Positions 46,445 to 55,395 of a DNA stretch of 64,000 nt are shown piece by piece. The translations under genes were made by a program, and so were the position numbers. Below the pieces are notes generated by a model. That model saw nothing but the letters and a program-made list of their open reading frames with translations. It was not told where the DNA came from and did no database searches. Numbering within the stretch: the first letter of the stretch is position 1; every line of letters starts with the position of its first letter. The stretch is from assembly GCA_027484725.1 (NCBI GenBank), contig JAIXSK010000025.1, forward strand, positions 1 to 64,000. Reading direction: 5' to 3'. The DNA comes from Flavobacterium sp. (GTDB taxonomy: Bacteria; Bacteroidota; Bacteroidia; Flavobacteriales; Flavobacteriaceae).

Positions 46445-47583
46445 TGCAGCATTATCACTACATATTTACCGGTTCGGGTTTGGCGGCGCTGATGACCGTT
46501 TACGAAATGTTGCAAGATGAATTTTATCACGACAAACACATTTTGCTTTTGGATGCCGATGCCAAAAAAACCAACGACCGAACTTGGTGTTTTTGGGACA
46601 ACGAAAATCATTTTGAAAAACTAACCCATCGCGTTTGGCCCAAAGCTTTGTTTGCCGATGAACATTTTAGCCGCACTTTTGACTTGGCGCCTTACCAATA
46701 TAAAATGTTGCGCGGCGCCGATTTTTATCGGTTTGTTTTTGATGAAATACAAAAGCATCCGAACATTCATTTTGCGCAAGAAACCGTCGTTGATTTTGCG
46801 CAAATGGGGCAACATTGCGCGGTAAAAACGCATAACAGCAGCTACACCTGCAACTACATTTTCAATTCGATTTTTCGACCGGAAAGGGTTGTCGCACAAC
46901 AAAAATATCCGCTCGTACAACAGCATTTTATGGGCTGGCTTGTCAAAACCAAACAACCCGTTTTTACGCCAGATTGCGTGACTTTTATGGATTTTTCGGT
47001 GGCGCAAAAAGGCAACACTCGTTTTATGTATGTTTTGCCGATGTCTGAAAATGAAGCTTTGGTAGAATATACTTTGTTCTCGGCTGATTTGCTCGAAAAA
47101 CAAGCCTATGAAACCGAAATAAAGGCTTATTTAGAAAAACTCGGCGCCGCTGAATTTGAAATTCTTGAAACCGAGCAAGGCAACATTCCGATGACGTGTT
47201 ACCCGTTTTGGAAACACAACCAAGAGCGCATTTTGCACATAGGTTCTGCCGGCGGTTGGACCAAAGCCAGTACCGGTTATACTTTTAAAAATACACTCAA
47301 AAAATCAAAGCAACTCGCGCAGTTTTTAAAATCTAAAACTGATTTGCGCGCCTTTCACAAAAAGAACCGTTTTTGGTTTTATGATTTGTTGCTGATTGAT
47401 ATTTTGTACCACAAAAACCAAATCGGCAGCCACATTTTTGCGCGCATGTTCCGCCGCGGCCAAGTCGAACCGATTTTTAAATTTCTCGATGAAGAAAGTT
47501 CATTCGCCGAAGATTTGAACATTATTTGGCGCTGCCCGAAACGCTGGTTCATCATCGCGCTCGTGCATCGGATTTTTAAATAA
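46444..47583 (+). CDS. crtY: Lycopene beta-cyclase family protein
   Basis: YIFTGSGLAALMTVYEML, DRTWCFWDNE, FLDSxxR-like FNSIFRPE, FMDFSVAQKGNTRFMYVLPMSENEALVEYTLFS, HIGSAGGWTKASTGYTF. Confidence 0.88.
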   Translation: MQHYHYIFTGSGLAALMTVYEMLQDEFYHDKHILLLDADAKKTNDRTWCFWDNENHFEKLTHRVWPKALFADEHFSRTFDLAPYQYKMLRGADFYRFVFDEIQKHPNIHFAQETVVDFAQMGQHCAVKTHNSSYTCNYIFNSIFRPERVVAQQKYPLVQQHFMGWLVKTKQPVFTPDCVTFMDFSVAQKGNTRFMYVLPMSENEALVEYTLFSADLLEKQAYETEIKAYLEKLGAAEFEILETEQGNIPMTCYPFWKHNQERILHIGSAGGWTKASTGYTFKNTLKKSKQLAQFLKSKTDLRAFHKKNRFWFYDLLLIDILYHKNQIGSHIFARMFRRGQVEPIFKFLDEESSFAEDLNIIWRCPKRWFIIALVHRIFK

Positions 47584-47645
47584 TACACAGACGATTTATA
47601 ACAAATCTTTATCATTTCTGGCCCAACCGCATCTGAAAAACTTTG

Positions 47646-47653
47646 TACTTTTG
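47646..47653 (+). promoter_or_regulatory. Candidate -7 element TACTTTTG
   Basis: TAnnTTTG match 27 bp upstream of the ATG at 47681. Confidence 0.5.
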
Positions 47654-47680
47654 CCGAGCATAACTTAAGATAAAAATCCT

Positions 47681-48091
47681 ATGTATCCAGAAGAAATGGT
47701 CAACCCGATGCGTGCTGAACTTACAGACGCCGGTTTTCAGAATTTATATAGCGCTGCCGATGTTGAAAACGCTTTGAAACAAGCCGGAACTGCTTTGGTG
47801 GTTGTGAACTCTGTTTGCGGATGTGCCGCGCGTAATGCACGCCCCGGTGCGAAAATGAGTTTGAGCGGAGCTAAAAAACCAGACCAATTGATTACGGTTT
47901 TTGCCGGCGTGGATAGAGAAGCGGTTGATGCTGCGCGTCAGCATATGTTTCCGTTTCCGCCTTCGTCCCCTTGTATGGCTTTGTTTAAAGACGGAGAGCT
48001 CGTTCATATGTTAGAGCGCCATCATATTGAAGGCCGTCCGGCTGAGATGATTGCCGAAAACCTCATGGACGCTTACGCAGAATTCTGCTAA
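47681..48091 (+). CDS. BrxA/BrxB family bacilliredoxin
   Basis: [24 protein letters not shown] (CGC motif), [28 protein letters not shown]. Confidence 0.93.
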   Translation: MYPEEMVNPMRAELTDAGFQNLYSAADVENALKQAGTALVVVNSVCGCAARNARPGAKMSLSGAKKPDQLITVFAGVDREAVDAARQHMFPFPPSSPCMALFKDGELVHMLERHHIEGRPAEMIAENLMDAYAEFC

Positions 48092-48111
48092 AAAAGCCTT
48101 TTTTGAAAAAC

Positions 48112-48141
48112 CAAACCCCAGCTGAGTGTTGGGGTTTTTTT
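48112..48141 (+). terminator. Rho-independent-type terminator
   Basis: AACCCCAgctgagtGTTGGGGTTTTTTT. Confidence 0.75.
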
Positions 48142-48152
48142 ATGGACCAGAT

Positions 48153-48237
48153 TTGCGTGAGGGATCTGCCTGCCGGCAGACAGGTGGTCAGCAGGCAGGC
48201 TTGCACCGCGAACAGCCCGACCTGCAGGGGCACGCCC
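48153..48237. repeat. Dispersed intergenic repeat, copy E, containing a CTGCCTGCCGGCAGAC palindrome
   Basis: GCGTGAGGGATCTGCCTGCCGGCAGACAGGTGGTCAGCAGGCAGGCTTGCACCGCGAACAGCCCGACCTGCAGGGGCACGCCC. Confidence 0.75.
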
Positions 48238-48327
48238 AAAACCTTTGGCTCATTGAAATAAAAATGTACCTTTGCCGGCGAATTCCGCCAATGTGAATTC
48301 AGATATCTCACTTAATACGTTTATAGC

Positions 48328-49680
48328 ATGCAACTGTACAACACATTAAGCGCAGAAGAAAGAGCCCGACTCATTGACGAGGCTGGGCAACAACGCCTCA
48401 CGTTGTCTTTTTATGCGTATGCCAAAATTGAAGATCCCAAAAAATTTCGCGACGATTTATTTGTAGCTTGGAATGCGCTCGATGCGCTGGGCCGAATTTA
48501 TGTAGCCCATGAAGGCATTAATGCGCAAATGAGCGTTCCGGCCGACCATTTTGAGGCTTTTCGCGCAACCTTAGAAGTTTATGATTTTATGCGCGGCATT
48601 CGTTTGAATGTGGCGGTGGAGCAAGACGATCATTCGTTTTTGAAGCTCACCATCAAAGTGCGTCACAAAATTGTGGCCGACGGTCTGAGCGATGAAACTT
48701 TTGACGTAACCAACAAAGGTGTGCATTTGAACGCCCGAGAATTCAATGCGATTTTAGACGACCCCAATACGATTGTGGTTGATTTTAGAAATCACTACGA
48801 AAGCGAAGTCGGGCATTTTAAAGGCGCGATTACCCCGGATGTTGAAACCTTTCGCGAGTCATTGCCCATCATCAACGAGCAACTCAAAGATTATAAAGAA
48901 AATAAAAACCTAGTGATGTATTGCACGGGTGGCATTCGTTGTGAAAAAGCCAGTGCCTATTACAAACACCAAGGTTTTCAGAAGGTATATCAGCTCGAAG
49001 GCGGCATTATCAATTATGCCAAGCAAATCAAAGAAGAAGGTTTAGAGAGCAAATTTATCGGGAAGAATTTTGTGTTTGACCACCGTTTGGGCGAGCGCAT
49101 TACCGATGATATCATTGCACAATGCCACCAATGCGGCGCGCCTTGTGACAACCATACCAACTGCGCCAATGAAGCTTGTCATTTGTTGTTTATTCAATGC
49201 GACAGTTGTATGGCCACTATGGAAAACTGCTGTTCAACTGAATGTCAAGAGTGGATTCATTTGCCTATGGACGAGCAAATTCGCCGCAGAAAAGGTTTGC
49301 AAGTGGGCAATAAAATTTTTAGAAAAGGAAAGTCTGAAAATTTAAAATTCAAACATTCGGGTGCACTTTCGGCTACTCCACTGGCCAAAGCGCCGAGCGA
49401 TATTCGTCAGAAAATCAAAGTCAAAAAAACCTTGTTGGGCAAAGTCGAGCATTATTTTGTCAAGGCCTGCGTTGGTTTGATCGAGCTGCAAAACGGTTCG
49501 TTGCAAATAGGCGATACCATTGTTATTTCGGGGCCAACCACCGGAGAACAAACCCTGACTTTATCAAAATTTAAAGTCAACGGACAAGAAAACACCTCAG
49601 CACAAACCGGAGATAAAGTAACTTTTGAAGTGCCTTTTAGAGTGCGTTTGTCTGATAAAGTTTATAAAATCATAGGCTAA
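48328..49680 (+). CDS. trhO: Rhodanese-related tRNA uridine(34) hydroxylase TrhO-like (YceA family) with an extra C-terminal U32_C-like domain
   Basis: YVAHEGINAQMSV, DFRNHYESEVGHFKGAITPD, MYCTGGIRCEKASAYYKHQGF, Cys-rich CHQCGAPCDNHTNCANEACHLLFIQCDSCMATMENCCSTECQEW; C-terminus resembles that of the next gene. Confidence 0.9.
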   Translation: MQLYNTLSAEERARLIDEAGQQRLTLSFYAYAKIEDPKKFRDDLFVAWNALDALGRIYVAHEGINAQMSVPADHFEAFRATLEVYDFMRGIRLNVAVEQDDHSFLKLTIKVRHKIVADGLSDETFDVTNKGVHLNAREFNAILDDPNTIVVDFRNHYESEVGHFKGAITPDVETFRESLPIINEQLKDYKENKNLVMYCTGGIRCEKASAYYKHQGFQKVYQLEGGIINYAKQIKEEGLESKFIGKNFVFDHRLGERITDDIIAQCHQCGAPCDNHTNCANEACHLLFIQCDSCMATMENCCSTECQEWIHLPMDEQIRRRKGLQVGNKIFRKGKSENLKFKHSGALSATPLAKAPSDIRQKIKVKKTLLGKVEHYFVKACVGLIELQNGSLQIGDTIVISGPTTGEQTLTLSKFKVNGQENTSAQTGDKVTFEVPFRVRLSDKVYKIIG

Positions 49681-50921
49681 TGACAAGCTCAGGAAAAATT
49701 GAACTCATGGCGCCCGCCGGGAACTTTGAGTCGTTACAAGCCGCCTTAGATAACGGCTGTGATTCGGTGTATTTTGGGGTAGAACAACTCAATATGCGCG
49801 CTCGAGCAACGGTTAACTTTACCTTAGAAGATTTGCCCGAGATTGCCCGTCGTTGCAACGAGAAAAACGTGCGCACTTACCTTACGCTCAACACGATTAT
49901 TTACGACCACGATTTATCCATTGTCAAAACGCTTTTGACCCAAGCTAAAGAAGCCGGTATTACTGCGGTGATTGCTTCAGACCAAGCCGTGATTGCCTCG
50001 GCGCGTAGTTTGGGCATCGAAGTGCACATTTCAACCCAGCTCAACGTCACCAATGTCGAGACGGTCAGGTTTTATAGTTTGTTTGCCGATACGATGGTTT
50101 TATCGCGCGAATTGAGTTTGCGTCAAGTAAAGAAAATCACCGAAACTATTGAAAAAGAACAAATCAAAGGCCCGTCAGGCAACTTGGTGGAAATTGAAAT
50201 TTTTGGTCACGGCGCCTTGTGCATGGCGGTTTCAGGAAAGTGTTACCTGAGTCTGCATGCGCATAATTCTTCGGCCAATCGCGGAGCTTGCAAGCAAAAT
50301 TGTCGAAAAAAATACACGGTCATTGATCAAGAAAGCGGTTTTGAAATTGAAATCGACAACGAATATATGATGTCGCCCAAAGATTTGTGTACGATTGATT
50401 TTTTAGATCAAATCATTGATGCCGGCGTTCAGGTTTTGAAAATTGAAGGACGCGGACGCGCTGCCGATTATGTAGCCGCTGTAACACGGACGTATCGCGA
50501 AGCTATTGATGCGATTTACGACCAAACCTACACCCAAGAGCGCATCAAGTCTTGGATGGAAACACTTTCAACGGTATACAACCGTGGTTTTTGGAGCGGT
50601 TATTATTTGGGTCAAAAACTCGGCGAATGGAGCGACAATTCGGGTTCAAACGCCACGCAGAAAAAAGTATATGTGGGCAAAGGCATGCATTACTTTGCCA
50701 AATCGGGTATTGCCGAATTTAAAATTGAAGCGTACGACATCAAAAAAGGCGACCGAATGCTCATTACCGGGCCTACTACCGGCGCACAAGAATTTGAGCT
50801 CGACGACTTTTTGGTCAATGATGCCGAGGCCGACAAAGCAGGCAAAGGCGATAGTTGTACGTTTAAAGTTCCGTTTCGCATTCGCTTGTCGGACAAACTC
50901 TATAAAATGGTTGAAGCCTGA
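49680..50921 (+). CDS. trhP: U32 family peptidase-like protein, TrhP/YegQ family
   Basis: IELMAPAGNFESLQAALDNGCDSVYFGVEQLNMRA, GHGALCMAVSGKCYLS...NRGACKQNCRKKY; C-terminal GDRMLITGPTTGAQEFELDDF...VPFRIRLSDKLYKMV. 1-nt stop/start overlap with trhO. Confidence 0.9.
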   Translation: MTSSGKIELMAPAGNFESLQAALDNGCDSVYFGVEQLNMRARATVNFTLEDLPEIARRCNEKNVRTYLTLNTIIYDHDLSIVKTLLTQAKEAGITAVIASDQAVIASARSLGIEVHISTQLNVTNVETVRFYSLFADTMVLSRELSLRQVKKITETIEKEQIKGPSGNLVEIEIFGHGALCMAVSGKCYLSLHAHNSSANRGACKQNCRKKYTVIDQESGFEIEIDNEYMMSPKDLCTIDFLDQIIDAGVQVLKIEGRGRAADYVAAVTRTYREAIDAIYDQTYTQERIKSWMETLSTVYNRGFWSGYYLGQKLGEWSDNSGSNATQKKVYVGKGMHYFAKSGIAEFKIEAYDIKKGDRMLITGPTTGAQEFELDDFLVNDAEADKAGKGDSCTFKVPFRIRLSDKLYKMVEA

Positions 50922-51151
50922 TGGTGATTGTTACTTTACAACGCGATAAATGCATTGGTTGTAACTACTGTGTAGAAATGGCACCCGGGCAATTTCAGAT
51001 GTCGAAAAAAGACGGAAAATCGGTGCTGTTGAAAGCAGTCAACAACAAAGGATTTCACACACTCAAATCGCCCGACCACAGCATGGAAGAAGCTTGCTTT
51101 TTGGCCGAAAAAGTTTGCCCGGTGAATATTATAACAGTAAAATCAACCTAA
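50921..51151 (+). CDS. Short ferredoxin, single [4Fe-4S]-type
   Basis: VTLQRDKCIGCNYCVEMAPGQFQMSKKDGK...AEKVCPVNIITV (CxxCxxC...CP). Confidence 0.88.
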   Translation: MVIVTLQRDKCIGCNYCVEMAPGQFQMSKKDGKSVLLKAVNNKGFHTLKSPDHSMEEACFLAEKVCPVNIITVKST

Positions 51152-51162
51152 AAATATTCTTT

Positions 51163-51198
51163 AAAAAAAGTCTGAAACCATGAGAATCAGACTTTTTT
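51163..51198 (+). terminator. Rho-independent-type terminator
   Basis: AAAAAAAGTCTGAaaccatgagaaTCAGACTTTTTTT. Confidence 0.85.
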
Positions 51199-51313
51199 TA
51201 TGCCTTCTTATCCATTTTTATTTGGCCTGCGCATTACCGAAAAAATACTATCTTTACCCTCGAAACGTTTGTGAAAAGTAGTGGCACGGCCACGATCAAT
51301 ATATATTCAATTT

Positions 51314-52603
51314 ATGGCATGTAACAGTTGTTCCACCGCTGACGGCTCTGCGCCGAAAGGGTGTAAAAATAATGGGACTTGCGGCACCGATAGCTGCAAC
51401 AAACTAACGGTTTTTGATTGGCTTTCAAACATGAGTTTGCCGGGTGGTCAAGAACCTTTTGATTGTGTTGAAGTTCGTTTTAAAAACGGACGCAAAGACT
51501 TCTACCGAAACACCGAAAAACTCACTCTGAGCATTGGCGACATTGTGGCCACCGAAGCTTCGCCGGGGCATGACATTGGTATTGTTACCCTGACCGGGGA
51601 ATTGGTGCGTGTGCAAATGAAGAAAAAAGGCGTTCCTCCCGAAAGCCCTGAAATCAGCAAGATTTACCGCAAAGCTTCGCAAAAAGACATTGATGTTTGG
51701 TCAGCCGCGCGCGATCGAGAAGAACCCATGAAAGTGCGCGCCCGAGAATTGGCCATTGCACACAAACTCGAGATGAAAATTTCAGACATTGAATTTCAAG
51801 GCGACGCGTCAAAAGCTACTTTTTATTATACCGCCAATGACCGCGTTGACTTTAGAATGTTGATTAAAGATTTTGCCAAAGAATTCAGCATCCGCATCGA
51901 GATGAAACAAGTTGGTTTTAGACAAGAAGCTTCTCGTTTGGGCGGCATTGGTTCATGCGGACGCGAATTGTGTTGCTCAACTTGGCTCACCGATTTTAGA
52001 AGTGTCAATACTTCAGCAGCGCGTTATCAGCAGTTGTCTCTTAACCCGCAAAAATTGGCCGGACAATGCGGAAAACTCAAATGTTGTTTGAACTACGAAC
52101 TTGATACATATCTGGATGCATTACAAGATTTTCCGGATTTCGACACCAAATTACACACCGAAAAAGGCGATGCAACTTGCCAAAAACTAGATATTTTCAA
52201 AGGCCTGATGTGGTTTTCATATACTGATAGCCCGGCGGTTTGGCATATGCTCAACATTGAACAAGTCAAAGAAATCATAGCCGAAAACAAGCAGAAAAAG
52301 AAAGTGGCTTCGCTGGAAGATTTTGTAGTTGAAGTCATTTCAGAACCTACCCAAGATTTCACCAACGCCATGGGTCAAGAAAGTTTGACGCGTTTTGACA
52401 AACCCAACCGCAAACGCAAACCCAACAAAAAGAAAAAGCCAGCCGGTGAAGCGCGAAGCTCTGAAGCTCAGCCACAAGTGCAAGCCAATGATAATGCAGC
52501 TAGACAACCTGCAAGCCCAAATCAAAACGGAGGCGGAAATCGCCCTAAAAACAAACACCACAAACACAAAAAGAATCCGAACAGAAATGAGCCTAAAAAC
52601 TAG
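51314..52603 (+). CDS. ricT: PSP1 domain protein, RicT/YaaT-like, with Cys-rich N-terminus and basic low-complexity C-terminus
   Basis: FDCVEVRFKNGRKDFYRNTEKL, RIEMKQVGFRQEASRLGGIGSCGRELCCSTWLTDF, LAGQCGKLKCCLNYE. Confidence 0.92.
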   Translation: MACNSCSTADGSAPKGCKNNGTCGTDSCNKLTVFDWLSNMSLPGGQEPFDCVEVRFKNGRKDFYRNTEKLTLSIGDIVATEASPGHDIGIVTLTGELVRVQMKKKGVPPESPEISKIYRKASQKDIDVWSAARDREEPMKVRARELAIAHKLEMKISDIEFQGDASKATFYYTANDRVDFRMLIKDFAKEFSIRIEMKQVGFRQEASRLGGIGSCGRELCCSTWLTDFRSVNTSAARYQQLSLNPQKLAGQCGKLKCCLNYELDTYLDALQDFPDFDTKLHTEKGDATCQKLDIFKGLMWFSYTDSPAVWHMLNIEQVKEIIAENKQKKKVASLEDFVVEVISEPTQDFTNAMGQESLTRFDKPNRKRKPNKKKKPAGEARSSEAQPQVQANDNAARQPASPNQNGGGNRPKNKHHKHKKNPNRNEPKN

Positions 52604-53069
52604 TATTTTCTGTCTTTTGACATTAATTCTTCTTGTCTCATGCGATAAGAAACGAGTTTTTGATGAATATCACTCTGTGGGCAAAAGTTGGAATAAAGAC
52701 ACCATTGTGCGTTTTGAATTGCCCAAACTCGACACCAAAAAATCGTATAATTTGTTTTTAAATTTGCGCGGAAACAACGACTATCCGTATAACAATATTT
52801 TCTTGATTGTGTCATTGCAACAACCCAACAAAAAAACGGTGGTTGATACGCTTGAATATCAAATGGCCGACCCTGAAGGCAACTTGCTCGGCGATGGTTT
52901 TACTGATGTAAAAGAAAGTAAACTCGTCTACAAAGAAGGCATGCGCTTCATGCCTGGTTCTTATAAAGTAAGCATCAAACAAGCCGTTAGACAAACCGGT
53001 AAAGTGGCGGGTGTGGTGCAGCTTGAGGGTATTACCGATGTAGGATTCAGAATAGAAAAAACAAACTAA
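52587..53069 (+). CDS. gldH: Gliding motility lipoprotein GldH
   Basis: MSLKTSIFCLLTLILLVSCDKKRVFDEYHSVGKSWNKDTIVRFELPKLDTKKSYNLFLNLRGNNDYPYNNIFLIV; start at the internal Met, overlapping ricT by 17 bp. Confidence 0.88.
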   Translation: MSLKTSIFCLLTLILLVSCDKKRVFDEYHSVGKSWNKDTIVRFELPKLDTKKSYNLFLNLRGNNDYPYNNIFLIVSLQQPNKKTVVDTLEYQMADPEGNLLGDGFTDVKESKLVYKEGMRFMPGSYKVSIKQAVRQTGKVAGVVQLEGITDVGFRIEKTN

Positions 53070-53073
53070 GCTT

Positions 53074-55368
53074 ATGGCAACACAAAAACCTATGCCCGAG
53101 AAAAATCTGGAATATTACAAAAAGAAATTCTGGAAAGTTTATTTCTACACGCTCGGAGGTATTTTCTTGTTTTTCTTGTTTGCTTCTTGGGGCTTGTTCG
53201 GATCAATGCCTTCATTTGAAGATTTAGAAAACCCAGATTCAAACCTGGCCACCGAAATCATAGCCACTGACGGTGTAACCATTGGTAAATTCTACAACGA
53301 AAACCGCACCCCCATTAAATATGCTGATCTTCCGAAACACCTTGTTAATGCGTTAGTCGCTACCGAGGACGAGCGTTTTTACGAGCATTCCGGCATTGAC
53401 GGAAGACGCACTTTGGGCGCTGCGGTCAAACTCGGTTCAGATGGTGGAGCCAGTACGCTGACCCAACAATTGGCTAAATTGCTATTCCACGGCGAAGGCT
53501 CGCGTTTCTTGCCGCTGCGTATCATTCAAAAAGCCAAAGAGTGGATTATTGCCATCAAACTCGAACGCCAATACACCAAAAACGAAATCATTGCCATGTA
53601 TTTTAACAAGGCCGATTTTGTCAATACCGCGGTAGGTATTCGCTCGGCAGCCAAAGTATATTTCGGAAAAGAACCGCGCGATTTAACCGTTGACGAGGGC
53701 GCAATGCTCGTGGGTATGCTCACCAATCCGTCGTTGTACAATCCGGTGCGTCGATTGGAAAAAGTTCAAAAACGCCGCAATGTGGTTTTGGGCCAAATGG
53801 TGCGCAACGGATTTTTGAGCGAAGCCGAAAAGAAAACACTAGAACAAAAACCCATTGTCTTGCATTTTCAACCCGAAAGCCATACCGACGGAATCGGAAC
53901 CTATTTTCGCGAGTATTTACGCGACTTCATGAAGAATTGGGCCAAAGAAAACAAAAAGCCCGACGGTGGTGAATACGATATTTACAAAGACGGTTTGAAA
54001 ATTTATACAACCATTGATTCGCGCATGCAAACCTATGCCGAAGAAGCCATGAAAGAGCACTTGCCGAATTTGCAAGCCGAGCTCAGAAGTCAGCAAAAAG
54101 AAAACAAAAATGCGCCTTTTGTAAACATCTCTGACGATGAAACCAAAAAGCTCATGACCAAAGCGATGAAGAATTCAAGTCGCTGGAAAATCATGGCCGA
54201 CCAAGGAAAATCTGAAGACGAAATTGTCAAATCATTCGGCGTAAAAACCAAAATGAAGGTCTTTACCTGGAAAGGCGAACGCGACACCGTCATGACACCG
54301 ACTGATTCGATTCGCTACTACAAAAGCTTTTTACAAACCGGAATTATGGCTATGGAACCACAAACCGGACACATCAAAGTTTGGGTGGGCGGAATCAATT
54401 ATAAATATTTCCAATACGACCACGTAGGTCAAGGAGCGCGCCAAGTAGGCTCAACCTTTAAGCCGTTTGTGTATGCTACGGCCATTGAGCAACTCAATAT
54501 GTCGCCTTGTGATTCGATTATTGACAGTCCTTTTATGATCCACAAAGGTCGTCACCACGTAACCGAAGATTGGGAACCGCGTAACTCCGACAACCAATAC
54601 CGCGGCATGGTCACCCTCAAAAAAGCTTTGGCGAATTCGATCAATACCGTATCGGCCAAGCTCATTGACAAAGTCGGCCCTGAAGCGGTGGTTGATTTGA
54701 CCAAAAAACTTGGGGTCAAATCAGATATTCCGGTACAACCATCCATTGCGCTCGGCGCTGTTGAAATCACGGTGGAGGATATGGTTGCGGCCTACAGTAC
54801 CTTTGCCAATGAAGGTGTGTATATCAAACCGCAATTCATCACGCGCATCGAAGATAAAAACGGAGTTGTGGTTTATGAGCCAACCCCGGAATCGCATGAT
54901 GTACTCAACAAAGACATTGCTTTTGCGGTGATTAAATTACTCGAAGGAGTTACCGAAGGCGGTTCAGGAGCTCGTCTGCGCACACAAGGCGGAGGCAACG
55001 GTTACAACCGCGTGACCGGATATCCGTATGTGTTTACCAATCCGATTGCCGGAAAAACCGGAACCACACAAAACCAATCAGACGGCTGGTTTGTGGGTAT
55101 GGTACCCAATTTAGCCACCGGCGTTTGGGTGGGTTGTGAAGATCGTTCGGCGCGCTTTAAAGGTATCACCTACGGACAAGGTGCCACGGCAGCACTGCCC
55201 ATTTGGGCTTTGTTCATGAAAAAATGTTATGCCGATTCATCGCTCAACGTTTCAAAAACTGACTTTGAACGACCTCCTAATTTATCGATCAAGGTTGATT
55301 GTTGGGCTCCGGTCAAAGACACGACTGATACTGAGTTTGAACAAAACACCGATGAATTCGGAATATAA
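53074..55368 (+). CDS. Penicillin-binding protein 1A (transglycosylase/transpeptidase)
   Basis: ATEDERFYEHSGIDGRRTLGAAV, GGASTLTQQLAKLLF, GSTFKPFVYATAIEQ, ANSINTVSAKLI, GKTGTTQNQSDGWFVG. Confidence 0.96.
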   Translation: MATQKPMPEKNLEYYKKKFWKVYFYTLGGIFLFFLFASWGLFGSMPSFEDLENPDSNLATEIIATDGVTIGKFYNENRTPIKYADLPKHLVNALVATEDERFYEHSGIDGRRTLGAAVKLGSDGGASTLTQQLAKLLFHGEGSRFLPLRIIQKAKEWIIAIKLERQYTKNEIIAMYFNKADFVNTAVGIRSAAKVYFGKEPRDLTVDEGAMLVGMLTNPSLYNPVRRLEKVQKRRNVVLGQMVRNGFLSEAEKKTLEQKPIVLHFQPESHTDGIGTYFREYLRDFMKNWAKENKKPDGGEYDIYKDGLKIYTTIDSRMQTYAEEAMKEHLPNLQAELRSQQKENKNAPFVNISDDETKKLMTKAMKNSSRWKIMADQGKSEDEIVKSFGVKTKMKVFTWKGERDTVMTPTDSIRYYKSFLQTGIMAMEPQTGHIKVWVGGINYKYFQYDHVGQGARQVGSTFKPFVYATAIEQLNMSPCDSIIDSPFMIHKGRHHVTEDWEPRNSDNQYRGMVTLKKALANSINTVSAKLIDKVGPEAVVDLTKKLGVKSDIPVQPSIALGAVEITVEDMVAAYSTFANEGVYIKPQFITRIEDKNGVVVYEPTPESHDVLNKDIAFAVIKLLEGVTEGGSGARLRTQGGGNGYNRVTGYPYVFTNPIAGKTGTTQNQSDGWFVGMVPNLATGVWVGCEDRSARFKGITYGQGATAALPIWALFMKKCYADSSLNVSKTDFERPPNLSIKVDCWAPVKDTTDTEFEQNTDEFGI

Positions 55369-55395
55369 ATTCAAAAAACAATCTAAGCATACGCT

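Noticed and set aside
52395-52586. Upstream part of the 224-aa ORF ending in gldH
   Set aside because: It is an out-of-frame read of the ricT lysine/asparagine-rich tail; the lipoprotein start is at 52587.
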